Virus record (IMG/VR): IMGVR_UViG_3300023210_000092
Coordinates: 1 to 38,791 of that record
Reading direction: 5' to 3' (one strand)
DNA length: 38,791 nucleotides
Source of the DNA: a virus
Below are positions 7,658 to 15,715 of the stretch, in pieces. The notes beneath the pieces were generated by a model. It did no database searches. It saw only the letters and a list, made by a program, of their open reading frames with translations, and was not told the DNA's origin. The position numbers and the translations under genes were made by a program. Each line of letters starts with the position of its first letter. Position 1 is the first letter of the stretch.

Positions 7658-7683
7658 ATAAAGGTAAAAAATCACCCTTATTT
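7656..7683 (-). terminator. Intrinsic terminator after the phosphoesterase gene
   Basis: On the minus strand AAATAAGGGT pairs with ACCTTTATTT (10 bp including one G-U) around an 8-nt loop, followed by a T-rich tract. It overlaps the TAA stop of the 7682-8923 gene and lies immediately before the next promoter. Confidence 0.6.
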
Positions 7684-8923
7684 AACGAATTTTAACAATA
7701 TTGAATCTTTCATACATTTTTGAAGCTGGTTTTGCATCATATTGATCCAAATCAGTTTGTATAGGATAACCATCCACATTATCAGTGTTTTGTAATTCTA
7801 TTCTAACATTGTTGATAGTTCCATTTTCTTTTACAATATGCATGTTTTGAGAGGCCTTAGAGTTTAAATCAAGCGCAAAGGTACTATATGTATTTTCTCC
7901 AACTAAAGAGCCACTACGGGCGAATATATCACCAATATTTGCAAAATGGATATGTCCAAACAGCACAAAATCAATAGTTATTCCTTTGCTTGAATATTTT
8001 CCTATTATTTTTTGGATATTGGCTTGTGTTGCTTGTCCTAACGATGCTCCATGTGTGAGGAGAATGTTTTTGCTGTTCACACAAATTATTGTCTCAACCG
8101 GGTTTGTGTCTATGAATTTTACACAATCCGAATTTTTAAAAACCAGATTTAACATGTTGAAAATTACAGAATCATAATTGTCCGTAACGACCATATTTGT
8201 AAACCCATACTCAAAGGCTCTTGATTCATTACCGGTCACATACACAACATCCATTTGATCACATGCTTCCATCAAATCTTGAATGAAATATTGGATTAAA
8301 TTAGTTGCTATCATTGCGGCTGTCATCCTATTTGTAGACATATTCAACTTCTCATCAAGCCTTCTGTCTGAGTTAATTAGGTCTCCTGTCATCGCAAAAA
8401 TAACCTTCTTGATATTGTATGACTTTAGCTGTTTTTTGATCTCTAAGGCGTACAGGGCCATTCTTTTACTAGCTATATCAAAATCATACCTATTGCCCTC
8501 TAAATCAACCAATTCATTGAAATGAGTATCTGATAATTGAACTATAGCTTGATTTCCACTTAATGAGAGGTTGGGCTGAATTGTTTTTTTGATTTTCCAA
8601 TTGATTTTGTCAAACTCTTCTACAACAGCCTTGTTTAGATTGGTTATAACGTTCTCTAACCGTGCGTGGCTCCTAAACGCTTTTCTTTCGATCCTGTTAC
8701 TGTCCTGATACTCTTGCTTTTCCTTAGCCAATCTAACATTTTCCACAAGAACTTCGTTTGTAAAAATCTGTTTTAGGCTATCAGGATTGTCAAACATAGC
8801 CTTATATACCTCGGCATGACGAAAGGATATGTCCAACGATTTCATTATACGCCTAACGGTAACTTTTTTTGTTATTTTTAGATCTTTTATTTTCTCAAAA
8901 TCTTCTTTGTTTATTATTCTCAT
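7682..8923 (-). CDS. Calcineurin-like metallophosphoesterase
   Basis: 413 aa. The N-terminal 115 residues are charged and helical with a possible HTH-like start (VTVRRIMKSLDISFRHAEVY). The phosphoesterase core follows: LSDTHF (D132, H134), MTGDLI, VTGNES, LLTHG and FGHIHFA. These are metal-binding motifs of the Mre11/calcineurin-like superfamily, except that GNES replaces the usual GNH(D/E), so one metal/catalytic His is missing. Without a detected SbcC partner beside it, this is a second phosphoesterase distinct from the SbcD-like one at 25.4-26.4 kb. Its substrate could be nucleic acid or nucleotide. Its stop overlaps a terminator. Confidence 0.8.
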   Translation of the reverse strand: MRIINKEDFEKIKDLKITKKVTVRRIMKSLDISFRHAEVYKAMFDNPDSLKQIFTNEVLVENVRLAKEKQEYQDSNRIERKAFRSHARLENVITNLNKAVVEEFDKINWKIKKTIQPNLSLSGNQAIVQLSDTHFNELVDLEGNRYDFDIASKRMALYALEIKKQLKSYNIKKVIFAMTGDLINSDRRLDEKLNMSTNRMTAAMIATNLIQYFIQDLMEACDQMDVVYVTGNESRAFEYGFTNMVVTDNYDSVIFNMLNLVFKNSDCVKFIDTNPVETIICVNSKNILLTHGASLGQATQANIQKIIGKYSSKGITIDFVLFGHIHFANIGDIFARSGSLVGENTYSTFALDLNSKASQNMHIVKENGTINNVRIELQNTDNVDGYPIQTDLDQYDAKPASKMYERFNIVKIR

Positions 8924-9021
8924 TTCAAAAATGTTTTAAATCCAATTACGAATCTATTATTTTCGCTCCAGAAATAAGCGGTTTTAAAACCGCTTATGTA
9001 TATATATTCTTCAATTTCCAT
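8920..9021 (-). CDS. Small hypothetical protein, 33 aa
   Basis: The ATG lies inside the last codons of the 9011-9739 methylase and the TGA overlaps the ATG of the phosphoesterase (ATGA). It encodes MEIEEYIYISGFKTAYFWSE followed by a short hydrophobic/basic tail. The coupled ends support expression. Its coding sequence contains a perfect 24-nt palindrome at 8974-8997. Confidence 0.45.
   Translation of the reverse strand: MEIEEYIYISGFKTAYFWSENNRFVIGFKTFLK
8974..8997. repeat. Perfect 24-nt palindrome
   Basis: ATAAGCGGTTTT is followed directly by its exact reverse complement. As RNA it could form a stem topped by a tight A/U loop; as DNA it is a two-fold symmetric site. It lies between the D12 methylase and the phosphoesterase, inside the 33-aa frame. 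No strong T run follows on the minus strand, so it is not a textbook terminator. Confidence 0.8.
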
Positions 9022-9739
9022 ATTTGTATTTAAAAAGTTTTTCTACGCCTCTTTTTGCTCCAGTATTTTTTGTAAGGCTGCTTACAATTTCTTTTTGCCA
9101 AACACATTCAAAATCGCCTGGAGCTTTGTATTCGCTAACAAAAACAACATGTCCTTCATTTGATTTTTCTCGACACCAGTTCCAAAAAATATCATAATTG
9201 AGACTATTCCTATATTTTGTCGTACCTTCATATGGAGGATCGCAATAGATTAGGCTATTGGGAGGAATCTGTAAGTTTTGATAGTTTGATAAGACAAAGT
9301 TAACGTCAATTATATTGGGCAGCTGATTTAAAAGATTTTTTTTTGCTTCTGTACAATAATTTCTGGCTGTCTTGTTTGAAAAATCTGCATTTGGTGTATC
9401 TTTTCTTATACTCCTTGCATATCCTCCAAACCATTTTCCAGAATAACTACACCCAAAACCTATGAATGCGGTTCTAGGATTTACTTCTCTTTCGATTCTG
9501 ACTTTCATATATTCACCCTCCGACACACGATCGGGCGGCACATAGCCGTTTTGAAGAGATTTAAATAAACAAATCAAATAAGGGTTAGCGTCAGCCCCTA
9601 TTCTTTCTCCTTCGACTTTATCGATCATGTTTGCGCCTCCCACAAATGGCTCCACCCACGTCATTTCCTTTTTTCTCTCCTTTAATATTATTGGCAAAAT
9701 GTATTTTGCAATCCTGTTTTTTGACCCCATGTATATCAT
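9011..9739 (-). CDS. DNA adenine methyltransferase, D12 class (second)
   Basis: 242 aa. Motifs: MGSKNRIAKYI at the start, WVEPFVGGANM (SAM binding) and LIYCDPPYEGT (catalytic DPPY). It is a shorter, more divergent D12 enzyme than the Dam-like protein at 6410-7240, so the two likely recognise different sites. ATG at 9739 gives MIYMGSK; the internal Met4 is an alternative start. It directly follows the HU-like gene (3-nt gap). No restriction endonuclease is adjacent. Confidence 0.85.
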   Translation of the reverse strand: MIYMGSKNRIAKYILPIILKERKKEMTWVEPFVGGANMIDKVEGERIGADANPYLICLFKSLQNGYVPPDRVSEGEYMKVRIEREVNPRTAFIGFGCSYSGKWFGGYARSIRKDTPNADFSNKTARNYCTEAKKNLLNQLPNIIDVNFVLSNYQNLQIPPNSLIYCDPPYEGTTKYRNSLNYDIFWNWCREKSNEGHVVFVSEYKAPGDFECVWQKEIVSSLTKNTGAKRGVEKLFKYKYGN

Positions 9740-9742
9740 AGA

Positions 9743-10165
9743 CTAATTTTCGTATAAATTATTTATTTCTTCTTCGGTTACGTTCAAGTTTCTCATCAAT
9801 CTTGACATATAATCATTCATCATAACCTTAATTTCCCAGTAGGGGGGTACGATCATTTGTTCAGCAGACTTTCCGCCCTTCAAGCAGGTGCCTTGCCTCG
9901 CTCGCTTCAACATAGGGTGTATGGTGAAAATGTCATTTATTTTGATATATTTTTTCTCTTGCAACTCCTTCATCATAACCTCACATAGAGCCTGCATGAT
10001 CGTATATACATCTTTTTTTGTGAAGCCAGATTTTTCTGCAATTTTTCTAGAAAGGGCTTTGATGGCAATTCCATTTTTACCTTTTCTTCTTATCAGTGAT
10101 TTTATTTTTCTTTTTTCTGAGATCATTTTTTCAAGCTGATCTTGTGTCCATTCGGTGTATTTCAT
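9743..10165 (-). CDS. HU/IHF-like DNA-binding protein
   Basis: 140 aa. The central part resembles the HU/IHF fold: IAEKSGFTKKDVYTIMQAL (helices), a KELQEKKYIKINDIFTIHPM strand region, a basic KRARQGT arm and a further helix. HU proteins bend and compact DNA as dimers; phage homologues aid replication or packaging. The protein is longer than bacterial HU (about 90 aa) through N- and C-terminal helical extensions. It lies between the ribonucleotide reductase and the D12 methylase. Confidence 0.65.
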   Translation of the reverse strand: MKYTEWTQDQLEKMISEKRKIKSLIRRKGKNGIAIKALSRKIAEKSGFTKKDVYTIMQALCEVMMKELQEKKYIKINDIFTIHPMLKRARQGTCLKGGKSAEQMIVPPYWEIKVMMNDYMSRLMRNLNVTEEEINNLYEN

Positions 10166-10177
10166 AATTCATTATTG

Positions 10178-12640
10178 TTATCCACAATGAGAACAGCCGC
10201 ACGAAGAACACTTCATACATCCCTCTGTCATTGTCATTTGTTCTTTACATTCTGGGCACTGAACGCCCTCTTTTTGATTTACATATTTCAATATAACTTT
10301 TCCTATAGCTTTGTGGAGGCTTGAGATTGTTGAAAATTTCCCCAACATCCTAGCTATGTATACAGGATCAACTCTGTGTCTTAACAAGCCGCTAACCAGT
10401 CTAGTTTCATTCTGTTCTGTCTCTACCATGTGATCACATAGATTTTCTATAACTGTTTCATTTTCACCTATATATTTATAATGTCCTTTTTTAACTTTTT
10501 TAACCACCCCCCTTTTTGATTTTTTTGGAATTGATATTTTTTCGTTACAAAGAACAGCAAACACCTCATAAGGCTTTCCGCTCAACAATCCAACAAAAAC
10601 AATGTGTTTTTGACCTCTAACGCTTGTAAAAAACACATCACACTCTAAAATTTTTGGTCGTTTTGCGGCACTTATAGAAGAAAAGTCTTCTGCCTTAACT
10701 TCTTTAACTGATTTTGTACTCAGCACGTTTCCACGGCTGTTTTCTCTATATACGGTAACGCCCTTACAGTCAGCATGATACGCAGTTTTATAAACTTGTC
10801 TAACTGTATCTTCAGTTGCATTTTCGGGCATATTAACAGTAACTGAAATGGAGTGATCAACCCATCTTTGAGCAGCTCCTTGCATTTTAACCTTATTGAT
10901 ATAATTAACATCCTGTGCAGTTGCTCTGTAGTAAGGAGATCTCTTAAAAGTCTCATTAAGTTGATCTCTGCTCTGGTTTTTCAAAACCGTTTTTGCGGCC
11001 TCGATTCTCAATCCGGCTTCAACAGAAAACCATTGAACAAATGGCTTGTGAAAAACTGTGAATTCCACCCACTTATCTCCGCTTTCATCTTCAAAATCAA
11101 ACTTACCATAACTGTTTAATATTTTCTTTTTTCTGAAGTGATAAGGCGAAAACAAAGGCTCTATCCCTGACGTTGTTTGAGTCATTAAACTAACCGAACC
11201 AGTTGGAGCAATCGTTAGATTTCCGATATTTTTTCTGCCAGTTTTGGTATATTGCTCAAAAACAGAATCACTGATTTGAAAATTGGTTTTTGCAAACATT
11301 CTTTTTATGAAATCAGATTTTTGATCCTTATCAAAATTCCAAATAGGAAACGCTCCCCTTTCTTTTGCTAACTCTATGCTTGCAATGTATGACGATGAAC
11401 CAAATAGCTGTTGTAGGTCAGATATAAAATCAATGCTTTCTTCTGATCCGTACGTAATACCTAAAGCCGCCATCATGTCACCTAAACCAGTGTAACCTAA
11501 GCCTGTACGTCTGCCTTGTATGGCTTTGTTTTTAATCTTTTTCCAAAGGGTTTTTTCAACTTCTAGTATATGTTCAGGTTCTTTTGATTCACTTATTTTT
11601 CTTAAAATACTATCTATTTTTTCAATCTCTAAATCAATAAAATCATCTAGCAACCTTTGTGCTATTTTAACATGTTTTGATAATTTTTTTTTGTCAAAAA
11701 CAGAGTTTTTAAAAAAAGGATTTTTTACGTAGCTTGATAAATTAATCGCTAACAATCTACAACTATCAAAAGGCGGCAATGGAAGCTCTCCGCAGGGGTT
11801 TGTTGAAACTTCCTTCCATTCTTTCCCGTATCCTCGTGCCGGAGATTCACTTAATATTCTGTCAAAAAACAGCAAACCAGGCTCTGCTGACTTCCAAGCG
11901 TTTTTGACCAGCTTATCAAAAAGCGGTTTTGCTTTCTCTTGTTTTACAACCTTCCCCTTGAAAACCTTATCATACAGTCCGTTAGACAAAGCAGCATCCA
12001 TAAACTCTTCCGATGCCTTGATCGATACGTTTGCCTTCGTTACCTTGCTTGTATCTGTCTTAATATCAACAAATTCTTCTGCGTCGGGGTGAGCTACATC
12101 TATGCTTAACATAAGGGCCCCATTTCGACCATTTTGTGCAACTTCTTCTGTAGAATTAGAATATCTTTCCATAAAAGGCGTTACTCCAGAAGAAGATTCT
12201 GCCGAATTATTCACCCTGAAACCCCTTGGCCTTATGTGGGAGAGGTCATGACCTACTCCTCCACGCCTTTTCATTAATTGAACCTGCTCTTGATCAGTTA
12301 GTAGTATGTTTCCATAACTGTCAATATCTGAACCAATCACAAAACAATTGCTCAAACTGGACAATACGTTATTGCCTATTCCATACATACCCCCACCCTG
12401 CGGGACAATATATTTGAAATCTTTTAAAAGATTGTATATTTCACCCTCGCTTATAGGGTTGGGGTATTTCTTTTCAATCCTTGCAATCTCTTTTGCTAAC
12501 CTCTTATGCATATCATCAGGAGTCAACTCTAGATAATCATCCCCGTTTTTCAAACAGTATTTGTCTACCCATACGTTTGCCGCAAGTCCATCGCCATCAA
12601 AATACTTTAATGTTGTTTCAAAAACTTGTTTTCTTGTCAT
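10178..12640 (-). CDS. nrdJ: Ribonucleoside-diphosphate/triphosphate reductase, class II (cobalamin-dependent)
   Basis: 820 aa. Converts ribonucleotides to deoxyribonucleotides using adenosylcobalamin. Seen: SNCF (Cys99, thiol pair partner), NPCGELPLPP (281-290, with radical Cys283 and Glu285), IAPTGSVSLM, and a C-terminal Cys-rich tail (CPEC, then EGCMKC and SSCGCSHCG) typical of NrdJ zinc-ribbon/redox tails. No NrdB-like small subunit or NrdG activase is present, consistent with class II. With ThyX and dUTPase it forms the phage's nucleotide supply, and it would depend on host cobalamin. Continuous frame, no intein, start ATG at 12640. Confidence 0.93.
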   Translation of the reverse strand: MTRKQVFETTLKYFDGDGLAANVWVDKYCLKNGDDYLELTPDDMHKRLAKEIARIEKKYPNPISEGEIYNLLKDFKYIVPQGGGMYGIGNNVLSSLSNCFVIGSDIDSYGNILLTDQEQVQLMKRRGGVGHDLSHIRPRGFRVNNSAESSSGVTPFMERYSNSTEEVAQNGRNGALMLSIDVAHPDAEEFVDIKTDTSKVTKANVSIKASEEFMDAALSNGLYDKVFKGKVVKQEKAKPLFDKLVKNAWKSAEPGLLFFDRILSESPARGYGKEWKEVSTNPCGELPLPPFDSCRLLAINLSSYVKNPFFKNSVFDKKKLSKHVKIAQRLLDDFIDLEIEKIDSILRKISESKEPEHILEVEKTLWKKIKNKAIQGRRTGLGYTGLGDMMAALGITYGSEESIDFISDLQQLFGSSSYIASIELAKERGAFPIWNFDKDQKSDFIKRMFAKTNFQISDSVFEQYTKTGRKNIGNLTIAPTGSVSLMTQTTSGIEPLFSPYHFRKKKILNSYGKFDFEDESGDKWVEFTVFHKPFVQWFSVEAGLRIEAAKTVLKNQSRDQLNETFKRSPYYRATAQDVNYINKVKMQGAAQRWVDHSISVTVNMPENATEDTVRQVYKTAYHADCKGVTVYRENSRGNVLSTKSVKEVKAEDFSSISAAKRPKILECDVFFTSVRGQKHIVFVGLLSGKPYEVFAVLCNEKISIPKKSKRGVVKKVKKGHYKYIGENETVIENLCDHMVETEQNETRLVSGLLRHRVDPVYIARMLGKFSTISSLHKAIGKVILKYVNQKEGVQCPECKEQMTMTEGCMKCSSCGCSHCG

Positions 12641-12641
12641 A

Positions 12642-12935
12642 TTATTTGTTTTCTTTGATTATTTTTGTAAGGCAGTCCGCACAAACCGTATGGGTTTCTG
12701 TTTCTTCGTCACAATTAACACAAACAACCTTGTTTTGTAACAACAATTCTGTCAATGTTTTTTCAATTTCGTTGAATCTTTTTGTGTATCTTTTTAATTT
12801 TGCTAAATCACGTTCAACGGCCTCTTTTTGACAGTCATAGTTTTTGCCAAAATCGATATTTTTGTTCAATGTGTCAATAGCTAATCTGTTAATACCGTGC
12901 TCTCTACATAATTGCACTAATTCATCTATTGTCAT
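12642..12935 (-). CDS. Hypothetical zinc-ribbon protein, 97 aa
   Basis: Unrecognised. An N-terminal helical region (MTIDELVQLCREHGINRLAI) and charged coiled-coil-like middle are followed by a C-terminal ribbon: CVNC, nine residues, CADC. The start overlaps the ThyX stop (ATGA) and the stop is 1 nt from the reductase ATG, so it is translationally coupled to both. A redox or nucleic-acid-binding accessory role is possible. Confidence 0.65.
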   Translation of the reverse strand: MTIDELVQLCREHGINRLAIDTLNKNIDFGKNYDCQKEAVERDLAKLKRYTKRFNEIEKTLTELLLQNKVVCVNCDEETETHTVCADCLTKIIKENK

Positions 12936-13768
12936 AATATTAGTTTTTTTATATTGTCAACTGTAATTCCAGTTATTGACATAGTTCCTGTTTTTGATCC
13001 TCTTGTTTCAAACAGGTTTTGCCAAGCGTTTTTATCTTGTTTCCAAGCGCACATAGCAAATTTTACCAAACGCCTGTCTGACAACTCCATAGTAGCTTCT
13101 TCTGGTTTAAGTTGTTTGCCATTACCTTCAGTTAAATTTTTATAATAATAAACTTGAGCGTTATCATTAAATTTTAATAATCCTTTTGTTTTATTTTTCC
13201 ACCAACTAGGATACCAGAATTCTACATCCTTTAAATATCTCTTATTTCTAGAAGATTCTACTAACCAACTAAAAGCTCTATGTGTTCTAAGATGAGATAT
13301 AACTTTCCAAGGTACTTGACCAACTATTATTTTAAACCCTTCAGCTTTTTTGTTACCTATCGTTTGCAAGTAATTATGATTAAGTATGTTTCTATAGTTT
13401 GTATATATTCTATCATAATTAAACTCTCCATACCGATGAAAGTTTGCCGACATGGAGTCCAAACTATCCGCTTTAAACACAGCAGGAACAAACTCAAAAG
13501 GAGTGCTAGGTTTTCCAGCAGATTCGACCAACAACCTCTCATAAAGCTTAACCCTTTTTTCCCAAGACTTATTTTTTAGGGTATCATGGTCGTCAAATTC
13601 GTCCTCTCTTTCTGTACTGTATTTAAAGCCCAATTTGCCAGTAGTTATGCTGGCTAAATCTGTAACAGCTTTAATTCTAGCCTCTTCTGATGAATTAAAA
13701 AGGGAAGCATCGACTTCCCCAACATAACAGACATTTTCAAATTTTATTTTATTTTTTATATCTAACAT
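12932..13768 (-). CDS. thyX: Flavin-dependent thymidylate synthase
   Basis: 278 aa. Makes dTMP from dUMP using FAD and methylene-tetrahydrofolate. The signature region reads HLRTHRAFSWLVESSRNKRY (Arg161 to Tyr178), a variant of the ThyX motif RHRx7S in which HRAFSWLVESSR supplies the nucleotide/flavin-binding residues. Upstream, STPFEF aligns with the usual EHxxFxF motif and is diverged. The C-terminus (FETRGSKTG) fits substrate-binding residues. The gene overlaps RNase H by 1 nt and the ribbon gene by 4. Confidence 0.82.
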   Translation of the reverse strand: MLDIKNKIKFENVCYVGEVDASLFNSSEEARIKAVTDLASITTGKLGFKYSTEREDEFDDHDTLKNKSWEKRVKLYERLLVESAGKPSTPFEFVPAVFKADSLDSMSANFHRYGEFNYDRIYTNYRNILNHNYLQTIGNKKAEGFKIIVGQVPWKVISHLRTHRAFSWLVESSRNKRYLKDVEFWYPSWWKNKTKGLLKFNDNAQVYYYKNLTEGNGKQLKPEEATMELSDRRLVKFAMCAWKQDKNAWQNLFETRGSKTGTMSITGITVDNIKKLIL

Positions 13769-14289
13769 TACAATAATTTTTTATGTCGTTTATAATCTGC
13801 CAACCAATCTGCCATCATATTTCCTTGAATATGAGGATCTTGTTTTAACAATTCTTTTTTTTTAGGATCTTTTTCCTTCTCTACTTGATGAGAGCGAATG
13901 TGTCTCATTTTTAATATCAAAAAACGCCTTTTTTCAAGTGATTTTAAAATCTTTTTCCACAAATCCTTATTTTTTACTTCACCGGATGAATTGATCCAAT
14001 CATTTGCAACCCATTTTTGCAAACGGTTTTCTGTAAAGGTTTTTACAACGTACTCAGAATCAGAGTATACTATCAACTTTACCGGTTCTTTGTTTTTTTT
14101 TGGTACGTGAATTATTGCGTGCAACAGGGCCATAACTTCCATTTGACCGGTTTTGGCCTGCTTGAAACCAAGCGAAAAAGCTTTGGGTTCGCCTTCCAAG
14201 TCTGAAAAGTACACACCAAAGCCTCCTCTACCTTTATTTTTCCCTGCAACAACTGCACTACCGTCTGTGTATGCAATTATTTCTTTCAT
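13768..14289 (-). CDS. rnhA: Ribonuclease HI
   Basis: 173 aa. Cleaves RNA in RNA-DNA hybrids, for example primers. All four catalytic acids are visible: D9 (AYTDGS), E51 (TGQMEVMAL), D77 (YSDSEYVV) and D161 (NMMADWLADY). It also has the conserved RSHQ-type His loop. Length fits bacterial RNase HI. The start overlaps the stop of the Cys-repeat gene (ATGA), indicating coupling. Confidence 0.9.
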   Translation of the reverse strand: MKEIIAYTDGSAVVAGKNKGRGGFGVYFSDLEGEPKAFSLGFKQAKTGQMEVMALLHAIIHVPKKNKEPVKLIVYSDSEYVVKTFTENRLQKWVANDWINSSGEVKNKDLWKKILKSLEKRRFLILKMRHIRSHQVEKEKDPKKKELLKQDPHIQGNMMADWLADYKRHKKLL

Positions 14290-14870
14290 TTTATAATTTT
14301 CACATTTTTACCCAACTCCTCACACACTTCTTCTAGTGTCATCTCTTCGACTTCTTCAATCTTACATCCAGAAATATATTCAAAACCTTTTTTAAAATTC
14401 TTGGCTTCTGGTATAGACGATAATTCTTGCCACTGCTTTTGCGTTACCGATTTCCAAAAATCATTTAAAGTTTTTGGTTTATCTTCAAAAGTAAGTATTT
14501 TTTTTGCGATGATTCTAATTTTAAAATACCTATCTCTTGTAACTTCAATATTGAAAGCTCTATATATTTTTTGTTGAGAGCTATTTTTATCGTTATATTT
14601 TTCAGAATAGCAAAAAATATTGAATTCTGTCATCTTTAGATTTTTACAATAATAACAAGACTTACAAAAATCACAAGAATTACAAGAATCACAAGAATTA
14701 CAAGAATTACAAGAATTACAAGAATTACAAGAATTACAAAAATCACAAAAATTACAAGAATTACAAAAATTACAAGAATCACAAAAATTACAAAAATTAC
14801 AAGAATTACAAGAATTACAAGAATTACAAGAATTACAAGAATTACAAGAATCACAATTTAAATTTACCAT
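14286..14870 (-). CDS. Cys-every-third-residue repeat protein, 194 aa
   Basis: Residues 6-75 carry 24 cysteines spaced exactly three apart, mostly as Asn-Ser-Cys, with Phe, Asp, Lys or Tyr substitutions. The run is encoded by a 9-bp tandem repeat (14646-14855). After a CYYCKNLKMTEFNIFCYS transition, residues about 95-194 form an ordinary soluble helical domain with SVTQKQWQELSSIP and EYISGCKIEEVEE. I recall similar CxxC-repeat proteins in other Bacteroidetes phages but know no function. The repeat could chelate metal, form a beta-solenoid or act as a redox sponge. It is translationally coupled to RNase H. Confidence 0.7.
   Translation of the reverse strand: MVNLNCDSCNSCNSCNSCNSCNSCNFCNFCDSCNFCNSCNFCDFCNSCNSCNSCNSCNSCDSCNSCDFCKSCYYCKNLKMTEFNIFCYSEKYNDKNSSQQKIYRAFNIEVTRDRYFKIRIIAKKILTFEDKPKTLNDFWKSVTQKQWQELSSIPEAKNFKKGFEYISGCKIEEVEEMTLEEVCEELGKNVKIIK
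14646..14855 (-). repeat. 9-bp tandem repeat coding (Asn-Ser-Cys)n
   Basis: About 23 copies of a 9-bp unit (AATTCTTGT on the minus strand, with single-base variants) run in frame within the 14286-14870 gene. The length is a multiple of three, so copy-number change keeps the frame. The array also leaves another minus-strand frame open, which is a by-product. Confidence 0.9.
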
Positions 14871-14893
14871 AATATTATTCTAATGTTTAATTT

Positions 14894-15082
14894 TTAATTT
14901 TTAATATTTTGATTTTTAAGCACATATGTAAAAACCGGTAGACGATCTTCTAGGTTGTCACAAATGTCTATTTCATCGCCTTGAATCCAACCTTGATCGA
15001 TATAATGAACAAGCAAATCAAGTACCTCTTCTTCAGTTTCTCCGGAAATTTCTATTATTTCAAAATGTCTAGATTTCACCAT
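14894..15082 (-). CDS. Hypothetical protein, 62 aa
   Basis: Unrecognised small acidic protein. Fold looks like beta-alpha-beta (HFEIIEISGETEEEVLDLLV then DQGWIQGDEIDIC). It starts directly after the 3D-domain gene (no gap) and precedes the Cys-repeat gene by 23 nt. Confidence 0.6.
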   Translation of the reverse strand: MVKSRHFEIIEISGETEEEVLDLLVHYIDQGWIQGDEIDICDNLEDRLPVFTYVLKNQNIKN

Positions 15083-15655
15083 TTAAATTTTATAAATTTT
15101 TGCACCATACCAATTCCCGATTGGCATATCCTGATTAATCAAAATATCAATTTGCCGCCTACATCTAAGATGCATTCTGTCTTTTACGGTGTAAATACCG
15201 TCGTACGTTGTACCAACGACCCTTACCTTAGTGTTGTTAGGAAAATCCTTTTCTAAGTCCCTTGACACGGCGATAATGCGGTGTTTAAACGGGTCTTCTA
15301 AATCAAGTTTGAACATAAAAGCTGTATGAGAAGGGTCAGAATCGCACTGTTCAACAACTGCATTATAGACGGTTGCCCTCACATCAACACCGGCCGTCAT
15401 AAGGCTCTCTTCTAGCGGCACCATAGGTTTCATTTTTTTAATTTTTTTTGCCTTTGGCTTCTCGATTGGGATTATTTGTGGGATAAAAACCGTATCGATT
15501 GATACTTTTTTGTCCTCCACATTGTTAAGAATCTGTGTTTTTAAATCACTGATTTTCAAATGGTTTATCAAAACCGATGTCGATAATGCAAAAAATAAAA
15601 TAACATTTGCATTACAAAAATAAAATTCTCTTTTTACTATTTTTTCGTGTCTCAT
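15083..15655 (-). CDS. Membrane-anchored 3D-domain protein (lytic transglycosylase-like)
   Basis: 190 aa. One N-terminal hydrophobic segment (about residues 12-32, CNANVILFFALSTSVLINHL) would anchor it in the inner membrane. A Lys/Pro linker (EKPKAKKIKKMKP) follows. The C-terminal 100 residues resemble the 3D double-psi beta-barrel: VRATVYNAV, then RIIAVSRDLEKDFP, VVGTTYDGIYTVKDRM and RQIDILI with the aspartates that name the family. 3D domains act on peptidoglycan in MltA-like enzymes. It may serve lysis or envelope remodelling, and is the only cell-envelope protein recognised here. Upstream, a weak promoter-like TTTG-N18-TATCTTTT is visible. Confidence 0.7.
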   Translation of the reverse strand: MRHEKIVKREFYFCNANVILFFALSTSVLINHLKISDLKTQILNNVEDKKVSIDTVFIPQIIPIEKPKAKKIKKMKPMVPLEESLMTAGVDVRATVYNAVVEQCDSDPSHTAFMFKLDLEDPFKHRIIAVSRDLEKDFPNNTKVRVVGTTYDGIYTVKDRMHLRCRRQIDILINQDMPIGNWYGAKIYKI

Positions 15656-15715
15656 TTTATTTAAGTTAATTAAAATTCTTTACAAAAGATAATATAAAAA
15701 TTTTATATTGCAAAT

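Noticed and set aside
12481-12831. 116-codon plus-strand frame
   Set aside because: Lies antisense to the ribonucleotide reductase and ribbon genes; no family features.
14636-14854. Minus-strand frame encoding a long Ile-Leu-Val repeat
   Set aside because: It is the out-of-frame reading of the 9-bp tandem array in the Cys-repeat gene; a 9-bp unit keeps every frame open if one unit lacks stops.
14640-14860. CRISPR-like array
   Set aside because: The repeat is a contiguous 9-bp coding tandem without spacers; no cas genes are present.
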